In this document: positions 34,702-45,864 of the stretch, piece after piece
Layout of the letters: every line of letters starts with the position of its first letter
How positions within the stretch are numbered: the first letter of the stretch is position 1
Assembly (NCBI GenBank): GCA_023374025.1
Contig: SIJG01000040.1
Coordinates: 980,871 to 1,044,870, forward strand
Direction: 5' to 3'
DNA: 64,000 bases
Source of the DNA: Heterodera schachtii
Taxonomy: Eukaryota > Nematoda > Chromadorea > Rhabditida > Heteroderidae
Notes under the pieces: generated by a model
Seen by the model: the letters and a program-made list of their open reading frames with translations, nothing else
Database searches by the model: none
What the model was told of the DNA's origin: nothing
Made by a program: the position numbers and the translations under genes

Positions 34702-35085
34702 TTTTTTAGCATTTTCATTGAAGCAAATGTTCGTTCTATAACTGACACCAAAAATTTGTTGAATTTTTGCATTAAATTCTTCCCATTCCTTCGGTGAATG
34801 TTTTCCCATTTTGCATAAATTCATTTTTTAATTTAAAATATTTTTAATTGCTTCCATTTATAAATTGTTTTTATATTTACTCCCAACTGATTTGCTAATA
34901 TTTCTTGGCATTTTGTTCTTTTTCTATGCAACTTTTCATTTTTAATTTACTTCCAAATAATTGATCAAATTGTTTTAATATTTGTTGTTTTTCCTCATTT
35001 GAATAAAAGGTTTTGATCAGTTTCCATTCGTAAACTTTATCTCTCAATTGACTCCCAATTTTGGTGCGATTTTTCTTTCAATTTT
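34702..35085 (-). pseudogene. HTH-family fragment, copy 5
   Basis: The minus strand shows decayed module 1 to module 3 text: a piece like CGTAAACTTTATCTCTCAAT (module 1 end), ATTGATCAAATTGTTTTAAT (module 2 start) and TTCCCATTCCTTCGGTGAAT (module 3). There are many indels and no signal-peptide part. Confidence 0.65.
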
Positions 35086-35409
35086 AACGTGATATTTATA
35101 CAGTTTTGGCATTTAAAAATATAAGTGAAATCTGCGCCCTAAATTAAAATTAGAACTTTAGAAATTTGAGAGTGAACAGGGTTGGCCATGTTTCGCCTTC
35201 AATTTTCGGCATTTCTATAATGGCAAATCATATTAATTATTTTATTCTTAGGCTTGGTATTTTTTCATTCGCCCGGCACCAATATTCATTAAATTAAATA
35301 CTATTTAATAGATTGTTTTAATTTTTTTACAAAATAAAATTATTTTAATTCTACTGATGTTATTAAAATTATTTATTCTACTGATGTTATTACTCTACTG
35401 AGCTTTTTT

Positions 35410-35416
35410 ATTGGTG
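35410..35416 (+). promoter_or_regulatory. Shared upstream motif ATTGGTG (HTH copy 6)
   Basis: ATTGGTGGTGATTAATG, about 170 bp upstream of the start codon. The surrounding promoter resembles those of copies 3 and 10. Confidence 0.35.
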
Positions 35417-35586
35417 GTGATTAATGTTTTCATTAAAAAATTTTCTACTGTCCGTTTTCCTATAAAATTAAATAATGCCAAAAATTATATTTAAATATAA
35501 TCCGAAAATTATTATTTCATTTTTACAGAATCTAAAACAATTCTTTACGTTTAAAATAAATTAATTGCTTTATTTTTCATAGAAAT

Positions 35587-36776
35587 ATGAAAATTGACCA
35601 ATTATTACTATTATGCCTATTGATGATCAAACATACAATTGATCAGACTGTTTCTGTGAAAATAAAACAACCGAAAGGATTTGATGAAATATTTGGCGAA
35701 GAATGGCAAGAAACTACACATACAAATGAAGGTGATCAAAGTGATCAAAATGGGACAATTGGACAAAGACAAAATGACGACAAAAATAGGACAAAAAATG
35801 GCAAAAAAAGTGATTCAAAAATATTGGCACGACAATTTGATCAAAAATTTGATGAAAATTTGGAGGTGAAAGAAGAAACTCCAAGCGAATGTGATCAAAT
35901 GGAACAATTGTCAGAAAATAGTGGACAAATATCAGATCATTTTTCAAATGAAATTGAAAAAAGAAAAGAGAAATTGTGGAAAAATTCCATAAAATAAAAG
36001 AAAAACTTAAGCAAGAAAGAAGAAAGAAATATTCAAGAAAAGAATGGAATAAAATTGAAAGAAAAATTGCACAAAAATTGGATGTTAGTCAAAAGAAAAT
36101 TTACGAATGGAAAAGAGAATTTGGTATGAATATATAAATAAATATTCGGATGAGGAAAAAGATAAAATATTAATGCGATTTGATCAAATATATAACAAAA
36201 TTAATGAAAAATTAAATGAAAAACTGGTGGGAAAAAGAAAGAAATGCCAAAAAATAATAGCAAAACAATTGGGCATTGATATCAGAAGCATTTATTATTG
36301 GAAGAAAGAATTAAAAAATGGAAATTTTAAGAAAAATCAAAAAAATTGATGACAAAAAAAAGAAATTGTTGAAAAATATTTTAAAATAAAAAATGAATTT
36401 TCGCAATTGGGAAAACATTCACGAAAGGAATGGGAAGAATTTTATTTGAAAATTAAGAAAATGTTTGGTGTGAATTATAGAACAATTGAAAGATGGGCCA
36501 AGAAAATTGGCATCATTCAAAGTTTTTCAAAAGGTAAAGCATTTTAACATATTTTTATTTTTGTTTAAACATAAACGCACCAATTTTAAATGTTTTTCAG
36601 TACAAAAAATGAACACTTTTGCCAAAAAAATGGAAAAGATGAAGCAATATTACCAGATGAAAAAACAAAATCCAAAGCTTTACGATTGGAAAATTGCAGA
36701 AATTTTGAAAATTTCCACAGCATCATTAACCAGATTTAAAATTGAAATTAAAGAAGAAAATGTGGAGATGTTTTGA
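35587..36776 (+). pseudogene. Secreted tandem-HTH gene, copy 6 (three or more frameshifts)
   Basis: Signal peptide (MKIDQLLLLCLLMIKHTI), KGFDEIFGEEW and DQ-rich region are open to 35997. A missing A near 35958 then shifts the frame before module 1 (VSQK). Two bases are lost near 36133 (ATGAATATATAAATA against ATGAATATAATAAATA) before module 2 (IDIR), and an extra A near 36345 precedes module 3 (VNYR). The donor is at 36534. Exon 2, 36601-36776, is open (WKIAEILKISTASLTRFKIE). All the breaks are in A-rich runs. Confidence 0.75.
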
Positions 36777-37568
36777 ATACTTATGTTTGCTTGAAAAATA
36801 TTATAATTATTTAAAAATTGTAATTTTTCCCATTTTTTTTTTAAAATTAGTGTTTTTATGTTCGATTTATCTGTTCTTTTTTCGACCTTTGTCATTTATT
36901 TGACTCAACCCAAATTCTTTGTAAAAAAAAAAAAGCAAAATGGCAGCGCAAATATCTGGACAAGTGCTCGAATGGCACTTTTCTATCCAAAATTTTATTT
37001 TTATTTTGGTGAAAATTTTCAATAAAAATTTTATTTTCCTTAGATTTTCTGGAAATTTTTTTGAAAAATCTGCGAAAATTGACTTAAAACACAAAAATAA
37101 CGCAAGTGCAAAAATGAATGGCACAATTAGCATGGAAAGTATGGCATTTTGTTGTTGCCGGAAGACCATGCCGCAATTGTGGGGCCGAAATATGAATTAT
37201 GAGATTTTAAAAACAAAAGTATGGCACTAAAGTTAAATTCTAATAAAAAATTTTTTTGAAATTTTTGCCTGAAAAATAGAGGAAAAAATTGGTGTGTGTG
37301 TTATTATTGCTTATTGATTGTCTGTGATCATAGAAGGGAAAATATGAAATTTACAAAAAAAAAATTTCAAAAAAATTGCTATACATTATCATTTTAAAAC
37401 AAAAATTAATATTTTTATGAATAAAATAATATTAAGACTTAAATAAAAACACAAATTGGTGATGGTAAATTATTGAATTGATTAAATAAATTAGCTAAAA
37501 TATTCATTAAATATAAATAGTGTAATTATTATTTTTTCATAAAATATCATTCATTTTATTTGAAAACC
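36777..37568. other. Intergenic; promoter of HTH copy 7
   Basis: No gene supported. The 37290-37450 part is repeated 3' of copy 7 (38935-39030 and 39690-39760). ATTGGTG at 37455-37461 lies 110 bp upstream of copy 7. Confidence 0.45.
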
Positions 37569-38644
37569 ATGCAAATTTTAATATTATTTTTATTACTATT
37601 ATTCAAAAATGCAATTAACCAAATTGAAGCAGGCAAAATAAATCATGAAAAAAGTTTCGATGAAATATTTGGCCAACGATGGGATGAAGGAGCTGAAGAA
37701 AACATCTGTCAAATTGATCAAATAATGCATGGAGAAATTGCTGATCAGAATCAAAATAGTCATCAACAAATTGATCAAATTTTTGATAAAAGTTTTGAAG
37801 TGAAAAAAGAGGAGAGTGAAGAAATGTCCACAAATGATGGTGATCAATTGGAACAATTGAGAGAAAATGTTGGACAAATTTGTGATCATTTGATAGTTTG
37901 GAAAATAAAAAGAAAAGAGAAATTGTGGAAAAATTCCATAAAATAAAAGAGAAAATTAAGAAAAAGGAGAAGAAACATTCATATAAAGAAAGGAGTAAAA
38001 TAGAAAGAAAAATTGCAAGAAAATTGGGTGCAAATCAAAAGAAAATTTACAAATGGAAAAGAGAATTTGGAATTATGAAGAACAAAATTATTCAGTTGAA
38101 GAAAAACGGAAATTTTAAAGCGATTTGATCAAATATATGTCAAATTAAAAATGAAATTAAATGAAAAATTGGAGGGAAAAGGAACAAAATGCCAAAAAAT
38201 AATAGCAAAACATTTGGGCATAAGTTTAATAAGCATTTATAAATGGAAGAGACAATTTGAAAATGGAAAATGGGTGAAAAAACAAATAAATAATGAGCAA
38301 AAAATAGAAATTATTGAAAAATGTTTCAAAATAAAAAAGAATTCAAACAAAATGGAAAACATTCGCATAAGGAATGGAAAGAATTTAGATCAAATGTTAA
38401 ACAAATGTTTGGTGTGAGTTATTCGACAATTGAAAGATGGGCCAAAAAAAGTGGCATCAACCAAAGTGTTTCAAAAGGTAAAATTTTTAATTAAAAATTA
38501 TTATTTTATAATTTTCAAACTTTTAATATATTTTATAGCAAAAAGTTTCTCACCGATCGCGAAATTGCCAAAATTTTGAACATCTCCGAAAGCACTTTAT
38601 GCAAATGCAAATCCGAATTCAAAGAAAATGCATCGAACTTTTAA
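37569..38644 (+). pseudogene. Secreted tandem-HTH gene, copy 7 (four or more frameshifts)
   Basis: Signal peptide (MQILILFLLLLFKNAINQIE), KSFDEIFGQRW and DQ-rich region are open to about 37890. Single-base losses then occur near 37890 (T run), 38088 (A run), 38112 (A run) and 38337 (A run). Modules carry tetrads ANQK, ISLI and VSYS. The second exon (about 38540-38644) has lost the KMKQYYQ segment and starts at FLTDREIAKILNIS. It is the most decayed of the full-length copies. Confidence 0.75.
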
Positions 38645-39038
38645 ATAGGGCATAATTGGAGAAATTGTGCTGTTGCTGTTTGATTCCTGTCTAATGAATA
38701 AATGTTTAAAAAAATTGTTTAACCCCGAGAAACTGCCCCAAAATTTGTCATGAATTGAAACAATTCAAAAAAAAAATGAAAACCCCGAATAATAATTAAC
38801 AAAAGCTCATTTTGCCTAAATTAAAGATGGTCTTTTTTCAGCATTTTTTTTTTGTTTTTGTTTTTTACGGTATTACAAAATACGGTAATTTAGAAGTTTA
38901 GGAAACCCGAAAAAAAAGCAAAAACAATGTCGGAAATGTATTATTATTATTATTATTATTGCTTGTTGATTGTGATCATAGAAGGGAAAATTTGAAATTT
39001 ACAAAAAAAAAATTCAAATAATTGCTATACATTAAAAC

Positions 39039-39686
39039 TAGCGTGCTCAGTTTTCAGCACAACAAATCACCGATTAAGCACTGTAAACAGCACCAAATTT
39101 TTCCAAAATAAGCATGAAAAAAGCCACAAAAAAGGCAAAATCAGCACAAAAAATTGGAAAAAAGCATAAAATTAAGAGATTAAAGGCACCAAGAATTGAA
39201 AAAAGTCGTCAAAAACGTTCAATTTGCTCCCTGATTATAAAAAACCTCCAAAATAGGTGCTAAAAATGGTAATGAAATACATAATTTTAAAAAAATCAAA
39301 ATCTTGTCAAAAAAAAATTTAAAAAATTGGAGATGAATTATTTTTGATAAAAATTTTCATTTCTTAGGGGTGTATTTTTCTGAAATTTTTCGGATCGATT
39401 CTTAGGGGTGTATTTTTCGTTTTTATTGCAATTTTGTTAATAAATTTTTTGAAAATTGCTGAAAATATTTTAAAATTTGCTCAAAATGACGAAACAGCAC
39501 AAAAAAAAATACCAAAATGCCAAATCAGCACAAAAAAATCAAAAAATCGAGAAATCAGCAAAAATCAGCATGAAAAAAGTGGACTTTGAAGCCTCAAACC
39601 AAGTTAGAAATGCGTTTTTCATGCTTATTATCACGCCCCAAGTTAGCAACAAAAAAAACAGCATATGCTGCAAAATGAGCACTCTA
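39039..39686. mobile_element. hAT-like MITE, 648 bp
   Basis: Ends TAGCGTGCTCAGTTTTCAGC...TGCTGCAAAATGAGCACTCTA, flanked by ATTAAAAC (39031-39038) and ATTATAAC (39687-39694), 7 of 8 matching. The interior repeats CAGCACAAAA and GTGTATTTTTC words. It interrupts a duplicate of 37370-37450, which shows the uninterrupted sequence. Confidence 0.65.
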
Positions 39687-40485
39687 ATTATAACTTTTAA
39701 AACAATTATTAATATTTTATGAATACAATAAACACATATTGGTGAGTGTGGTAAATTAATTGAAATGATTAAATAAATTAACTACAAAAAAATGATAAAA
39801 AAAAACTATTAAATCGGTGGCTGGACATTTTGACAATCACCCTCTTCTTCCCTTCCTCTCTCTAGAATTTAACTTTTTGTTAAAAATGACAAAGATCAAT
39901 AAATTATTAATTAACAAAAAAAAAAAAAAAATTAAAAATCGAAATTACGAACTAAAAAACCAAAACAAAACAATTATGAAAGCGCTTTTGTTTTTTTTAG
40001 GGTTCGAGCCCCGTGGGGCGGGGGTGGCTTTTCGCGGGGGCGGGGGTTGGCGGGGGTCATAGTCGCGGGGGCGGGGACGGGGGCACGATAATTCGGCCCC
40101 CGCGGGGGCGGGGGCGGGGGTTTGCTTTGAATTAGCTCCAAAAAATCTCAAAAAAAAATTATTTTTTATGAATGATTTCTTTGGCTCCACATTCCTTTAT
40201 TCGTTGATAGCCTTGATTCTATTTATTTTGACATAAATTGCACAGATTTTGACTAAAAATAACCAAATTTAGGGATTTTTAGGTTATTTTTTAAGAAAAA
40301 AAGGTTTTTTTTGGGGGCTGGCGTGCCGATAGGGGCGACCAAAAAAATTAAGATTTTTCTATAAATTTTCGTTTTTTAACTTTATTAAATTATCATGATT
40401 TACTCAAGGAAATTAAAACTCAGATTTTTAAAAATTTTCCGGCACATTTTTCCAAAAAACTTGATGAATGTGCGAGGAAAGAGGT

Positions 40486-40511
40486 CCGGCAGTGCCGATA
40501 GGCGCCGCCGG
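40486..40511. repeat. 26-bp GC near-palindrome
   Basis: CCGGCAGTGCCGATAGGCGC followed by CGCCGG and GGAAAATTTT, inside the 996-bp MITE. Confidence 0.6.
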
Positions 40512-40650
40512 GAAAATTTTAAGAATTTTTAATTAGAACTTTCCAAAATTTATGAAAATAAGGCATTACCCCCAAATCAGAACATTTCTTAGAAATAAAG
40601 AACATAAAGAAACCCTGTATTAATCAGAAAAAAAATAAAATCAAAAAAAT

Positions 40651-40718
40651 CGACAACCGGTGTCGAACTCATAACAAAAACTATTGTTAATGTTGAAGCA
40701 CTAACCACTAGACCACAA
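40651..40718 (-). repeat. tRNA-like sequence
   Basis: Minus strand: GTGGTCTAGTGGTTAGTGC (A-box-like) and GAGTTCGACACCGG (B-box-like) about 35 bp apart. The arms do not fold into a full cloverleaf by eye. It may be a decayed tRNA or SINE head captured in the element. Confidence 0.4.
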
Positions 40719-41260
40719 ATATTGTGTAAAAATATAAGCAAATTTACTTTATTTCATAAAAATTTGTAAAATACGGTTAAAAAAATTCAAAATTGTATAA
40801 ATTTTGCCTTTAATTCCACGAATATGCCATTCTTAGGGGTGTATTTTTCACCCCCGCGCCCCCGCGGGGGTGAAGGTCGCGGGGGCGGGGGTTGCGGGGG
40901 TCTGAGTCGCGGGGGCGGGGACGGGGGTGAGGCCAAAAAACCTGTCCCGCCCCCGGCGGGGGCGGGGGTGACGGGGGCGGGGCTCGAACCCTAGTTTTTT
41001 TTCTTGCACCTTGTTTCATTTCAATAACAAAAATTTATATTTGGCATTATGTTTATTTCGCGTTAATTTGAATCAACTTTTTTTCGGACGGAAAAACTCA
41101 AATAGTATATAGGATAAATAAATTATGAAAATTAGTTGTTAAATGTTTAATATATTGATCAAATCAAATTTAAAACAATTCTAAAAAATTATGTTGTTAA
41201 AATAGGTATAGGGTGAATAGTGAAAATTTAAATTGAAACAAGCAAAAACTAATCACAAAC

Positions 41261-41404
41261 CAGGGATGTGCCGAGCCAGACAAAATCCGATTCCGATTAA
41301 ATCGCCGATTCCGATTATGGCCAAAAATCCGATACGGTTTTAAAACCGATTACGATTATGGCCCAAAATCCGATTAATTGCGATTCCGATTCGGCACATC
41401 CCTG
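41261..41404. mobile_element. hAT-like MITE, 144 bp
   Basis: Terminal inverted repeat CAGGGATGTGCCGA / TCGGCACATCCCTG with target duplication TCACAAAC on both sides. The interior is a multimer of CCGATT(C/A)CGATTA. Confidence 0.85.
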
Positions 41405-41741
41405 TCACAAACCATGACAACATCAAAAAATACATAATCATTGTTTATGCTTCTACGAGAAAGGCAAATTTAAATCATTGTTCAAATGAAAATTCAAACA
41501 CCAAAGAAATGCAATTATAAAATATAATGAAATTATCGCCTTTCAGACACTCTGATGTTTTCTGAATTGGACATTTTTAAAATAATTTGTGGTGATTTTG
41601 AATAAATTTAAAGGCAATCAGTTAAAAATTTAATATTTTCGTAAATTTTTCCAAGTGAATCAATTTACTGTAAAAAAAAAACGTAAAATTTAATTTCTTT
41701 TTTTTTGTGATTTTTTAATTAAAAATAATATATGTAAATAT

Positions 41742-41748
41742 ATTGGTG
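41742..41748 (+). promoter_or_regulatory. Shared upstream motif ATTGGTG (HTH copy 8)
   Basis: ATTGGTGATTTATTGACAAC, 140-145 bp upstream of the start; the same text precedes copy 1. Confidence 0.35.
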
Positions 41749-41886
41749 ATTTATTGACAACCAATTGTTAACAAAGCTTTGAATTGATTGATTGAATGAT
41801 TTAGCTATGTAAAAATTAATTTAAAAAAAATATTTCGTTGTCCAAAACATTTCATGTAAATATTTATTCATTTTTTATACAAAATC

Positions 41887-42955
41887 ATGAAAATATTATT
41901 AATATTATTTTTGTTATTAGGCGAATTAATATTCAAAAAAACAATTTTCACAATTGAGGCTGGCAAAATAAAGGAAGAAAAAGGTTTCGATGAAATATTT
42001 GGCCAAAGATGGGACGACGGAGAAGAAGAAAATATCTGCCCAATTGATCAAATGACTCATGGAGAAACTGCTGATCAGAATCAAAATGATCATCAACAAA
42101 TTGATCAAATTTTTGATGAAAATTTGGAAATTATTTTGGGAAACAAAAAGAAAAGAGAAATTGTGGAAAAATTTCATAAAATTAAAGAGAAATTCAAGCA
42201 AGAAAGAACGAAATATTATTCTGCAAATGAATGGCACAAAATTGACAGAAAAATTGCACAAAAATTGGGTGTTAATTACAAGAAAATTTACGAATGGAAA
42301 AGAGAATTTGGAATGATGATCAACAAAAATTCGGAAGATGAAAAACGCCAAATATTAAAGCGATTTGATCAAATATATGGCAAATTAAAAAAGAAATTAA
42401 AAGAAAAATTGGAGGGAAAGAGGACAAAATGCCAAAAAATAATAGCAAAACATTTGGGCATTGAAATAAACAGCATTTATAAATGGAAGAGACAATTTGA
42501 AAATGGAAAAACCGATGAGAAAATTGAGAATCGAAAAAAAGAAATTATTGAAAAATATTTCAAAATAAAAAAAGAATTCAAACAAAATGGAAAACATTCG
42601 CAGAAGGAATGGAAAGAATTTAGATCAAATGTTAAACAAATGTTTGGTGTGAGTTATTCGACAATTGAAAGATGGGCAAAGAAATAAATATCAACCAAAA
42701 TGTTTCAAAAGGTCAAATTTAATTACCATTTTTCATTTTTTAATTTTTAAAATTATTTTTTTAATTTGAATATTTTTAGAACGAAAAATTTTGACAATTG
42801 CTGAGAAAATGAAAAAGATGAAGAAATACCATCAGCAGATGGAAAAACAAAATCCAATGCTCACCGAACGCCAAATTGCCGCAGAATTGGAAATGCCAAC
42901 AAATTCATTATACAAATGCAAATCCGATTTAATGAGAGATGAAATGAAATTTTGA
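41887..42955 (+). CDS. Secreted tandem-HTH protein, copy 8 (truncated at end of exon 1)
   Basis: Signal peptide (MKILLILFLLLGELIFKKTI), KGFDEIFGQRW, a shortened DQ region (the EEMSTN..LEQ segment seen in other copies is missing), and modules with tetrads VNYK, IEIN and VSYS. Exon 1 stops at 42685-42687, because TTTGGC of other copies is replaced by AAAT, ending the frame just after IERWAKK. The donor gtcaaa (42713) and an open exon 2 from about 42780 to 42955 (module 4, ERQIAAELEMPTNSLYKCKS) remain. A three-module protein of 266 residues could still be made. Confidence 0.75.
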
Positions 42956-44286
42956 AAATTATACCGAGGGCAAATTTTTTTTTTTTTTTTTGTGGTTGTT
43001 AAAAACTGATATACGATTATTTAAAAAGGAATTCATATTGCTTTATTTGATAAATTTTCGCTGACAAAGAAATGGTAATCTGTACAATAATTGCAAATTA
43101 ATTAAAAAGAACATTTTTAAACAAAAGTTATTAATTAATTGATTATTAAAAAATAAGTAAATGTTAATTTATCCAAAAGTTAAATTCTTCCTTAAGCCTT
43201 ATTCTTTTAGATAGTATTGTCTTAGTTTTTCTATGGATTTTCGAGATCAGTTAGCTCGGTTCTGTAAATTCCAAAGTGTCAAGAGTGAAATAAATCTATA
43301 AGAATTTTAAAATATGAATTTTATATTGATGTAGAAACTTTTCGGGTTTCTGGATTTAAATTTTGGATAGGATTCTTGGCATTTTTACCAGTTTAATGAC
43401 CAGCAAACTCATTTTATGTTGTTCAATCACTAAAGACTCAACACTTCACTGTTTGGTCTTTCTCTGTTTAGGTGAATCGTCCAACTCGCCGCGAGTTTCT
43501 CGCCGCGGCCAACTCGCCGCGAGTTTCTCGCCGCCGCCAACTCGCCGCGAGTTTCTCGCCTCCGCCAACTCGCCACTCATTGTTTTACGGCTTTCTCGCC
43601 GCCATATTTTTCGATGCAAAAATTAGTCATCGCTCCATTAATTTGACAATTCTTCAATAATATTTTATTCCGAAAAAATTATAAAATAACTTAATCACGT
43701 GTCAATAATTGAATGGGATTTAGAGCAGGCCGTGATTTGAGGAGGAAAATGCCGAAAAAGACGTGCCAATGACGTATCTTTTAAGCAATTGGAGTCCCCA
43801 ACGGCGCGGAAAAGCATCGCGCGGCAAAATAAATACGAATTAAAATTATCATTCGAAAATAAAATATATTTAAATAAAGATGAAAATTTATGAATACAGA
43901 CAAAAGTTTCTTCAATTGCTTAGGATTGCCAATTGTTTACATATTATTGTCTAAGATTTGTATTTATTTTGAGGGGCCAACCATAACAAATTTAAGTGAT
44001 TTTTATTTCACTAATCAGAATTTTAGATGCTAAATTTTTGTGAAAATTCGGCAAAAAAAAAAAAAAAAATTAAATTTGTTAAAAAATTCAATCATCATTA
44101 CTAAATTTTGAGTTTTATTAAATGAAATATTAATAATAATAAATATGCGAAAACATATGCATAAAATATTTCATCATAATTTAATAAATATAAGTAGAAA
44201 AATAGAAAAAGAATTTTCATTACATCAATGAGAATAAAAGCAATTAATAAAATGGATTTATAATCATTTTCATTTTATGAAAAATG
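42956..44286. other. Intergenic; contains a GC-rich minisatellite
   Basis: Apart from the tandem repeat at 43479-43590, I see no gene or transposon. It includes the promoter of HTH copy 9, which lacks the ATTGGTG motif. Confidence 0.5.
43479..43590. repeat. 28-bp GC-rich minisatellite
   Basis: About four units of CCAACTCGCCGCGAGTTTCT plus CGCCGCGG. Each unit holds the palindrome ACTCGCCGCGAGT-like sequence. The GC content is far above the surroundings. Confidence 0.75.
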
Positions 44287-45858
44287 AATATTAAAATAAT
44301 TTTATTTATATTAATTCTAAAAAAATTAAATAAAATCTATGCTGGTGGAATAAAGGAAGAAAAAAACTTTGACGAAATATTTGGCCAAAGATGGGACGAA
44401 AAAGAGGAGCAAAATGGGGAGAATGAAACTGATCAAAATGGAATAATTGGACAAATGAATGATCGAAATGGGCCAACAAATATTGAAAATATTGTGCAAA
44501 GATCATTTGCAGCAGAATTTGATCAAATAATTCATGAACAAATTACTGATCAGAATAATCAAATTGGACAAAATGGTCAACAAATTGATCAAATAGAGAA
44601 AGGTGAAGAAATGTCCATGAATTGTGATGAATTGGAACAAATGTCAGAAAATAATGGACAAAATTGTGATCAAATTCGGATTTTAAATGATAAACAAAAA
44701 AGAGAAATTGTGGAAAAATTCCATAAAATTAAAGAGAAAATTAGGCAAATGGGAAAGAAATATTCACCAAAAGAATGGGTGAAAATTGAAAGAGAAATTG
44801 CACAAAAATTGGGAGCAAATCAAATGAAAATTTACAAATGGAAAAAAGAATTTGGAATGATCAAAAAGTTTCATTCAAAAGAGGAAAAACGTGAAATATT
44901 AAAGCAATTTGATCAAATATATGCGAAAATAAAAATGAAATTAAATGAAAAATTTAAGGGAAAAACAAAAAAATGCCAAAAAATAATAGCAACACATTTG
45001 GGCATTGAAATAAACAGCATTTATAAATGGAAGAAACAATTTAAAAGTGAAAATTCGGTGGACAATCAAAAAAATGATGATGAAAAAAAAGAAATTGTTG
45101 AAAAATATTTTAAATTAAAAAACGAATTTATACAAAACAGAAAAGATTCACGGAAGGGATGGACAGAATTTAGAGCAAAAATTAAACAAATGTTTGGGGT
45201 GAATTATTCAACGATCCAAAGATGGGCCCAGGAATTTGGCATCAAACAAAAAAAGGCTTCAAAAGGTGAAATTCTGGTTTAATGGTTAGAATATGACATA
45301 CATTTCGACCAATTCCTAAACCCGGACCCGAATTCGAACAAAAAATAAGGCTTATAGTGATCTTTTTTCATTGCAGAAATGATGGCTTTCGGTTTGTTTT
45401 CCGTGTATTTTTAAGCCGTATTCGAAACATAAATCCAAACTTCGAAAATTATTTTACTTTTGATTTTTTGTTCGAATTCGGGTCCGGGTTTAGGAATTGA
45501 TCGAAATGGATGTCCTATTCATGATTCAGCGGCCCCGATAACCCCCGAGGGAACGAATAAAATAATTTAAAATTAATTATCTTAAATTTTATGTGTTTAT
45601 ATAGCGAAACATTTTGTTTTTCGATGCAGAATTTTGAGCAATTTTCTGTTAATTTTTAATTTATTTTATTTAGAGGAAAGAAAATTGCCATTTTTATGGA
45701 AAAAACAAATATTAAACAAATTTGAAGAAATGAAAAGCGAATTTTTGAAAGCAAATCCGAAGGCTAATAACACAAAAGCAGAATTTAAAATTGCCAAGCA
45801 AATGGGACGAAAATTCAAAACAATTAATCGGTGGCGCAAAGAGCTTGAACAGCAATGA
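44287..45858 (+). CDS. Secreted tandem-HTH protein, copy 9 (intact, 387 aa)
   Basis: The only copy open through both exons: 44287-45265 and 45674-45858, phase 1, intron gtgaaa...tttag. Residues 1-20 are a signal peptide (MNIKIILFILILKKLNKIYA). KNFDEIFGQRWD lies at 27-38, and residues 40-135 are acidic and rich in DQ/GQ. Four HTH modules follow at about 139-191 (tetrad ANQM before KIYKWK), 200-253 (IEIN), 268-320 (VNYS) and 335-387 (exon 2, GRKFKTINRWRKEL). Each has the pattern basic helix, I(A)xxLG, recognition helix with Trp. Spacing is about 65 residues. No transposase catalytic domain is visible. I infer a secreted protein that binds nucleic acid, possibly in a host nucleus. The family has no name known to me. 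Confidence 0.8.
45294..45516. repeat. Foldback repeat in intron of HTH copy 9
   Basis: Arms of about 50 bp: CCTAAACCCGGACCCGAATT near 45315 and its complement near 45480, with CATTTCGA ends. Related CGAATTCGGG-rich sequence lies near 34550 and 60130-60330. Confidence 0.65.
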
Positions 45859-45864
45859 TAATTA

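Larger units (their letters stand above)
39998..40993. mobile_element. hAT-like MITE, 996 bp, GC-rich ends
   Basis: Terminal inverted repeat TAGGGTTCGAGCCCC / GGGGCTCGAACCCTA, target duplication GTTTTTTT. Both ends carry dense (GCGGGGGCGGGG)-like sequence in opposite orientation. The AT-rich middle holds a tRNA-like segment and a 26-bp GC near-palindrome. Confidence 0.7.

Noticed and set aside
37120..37200. RPCRNCGAEI-like text resembling a zinc-finger of DNA glycosylases
   Set aside because: The frame is short, has no catalytic domain or exon partners, and ends at once. I take it as chance.
40651..40718. Functional tRNA gene
   Set aside because: A- and B-box-like words are present, but I could not pair acceptor and anticodon stems, so it is listed only as tRNA-like.
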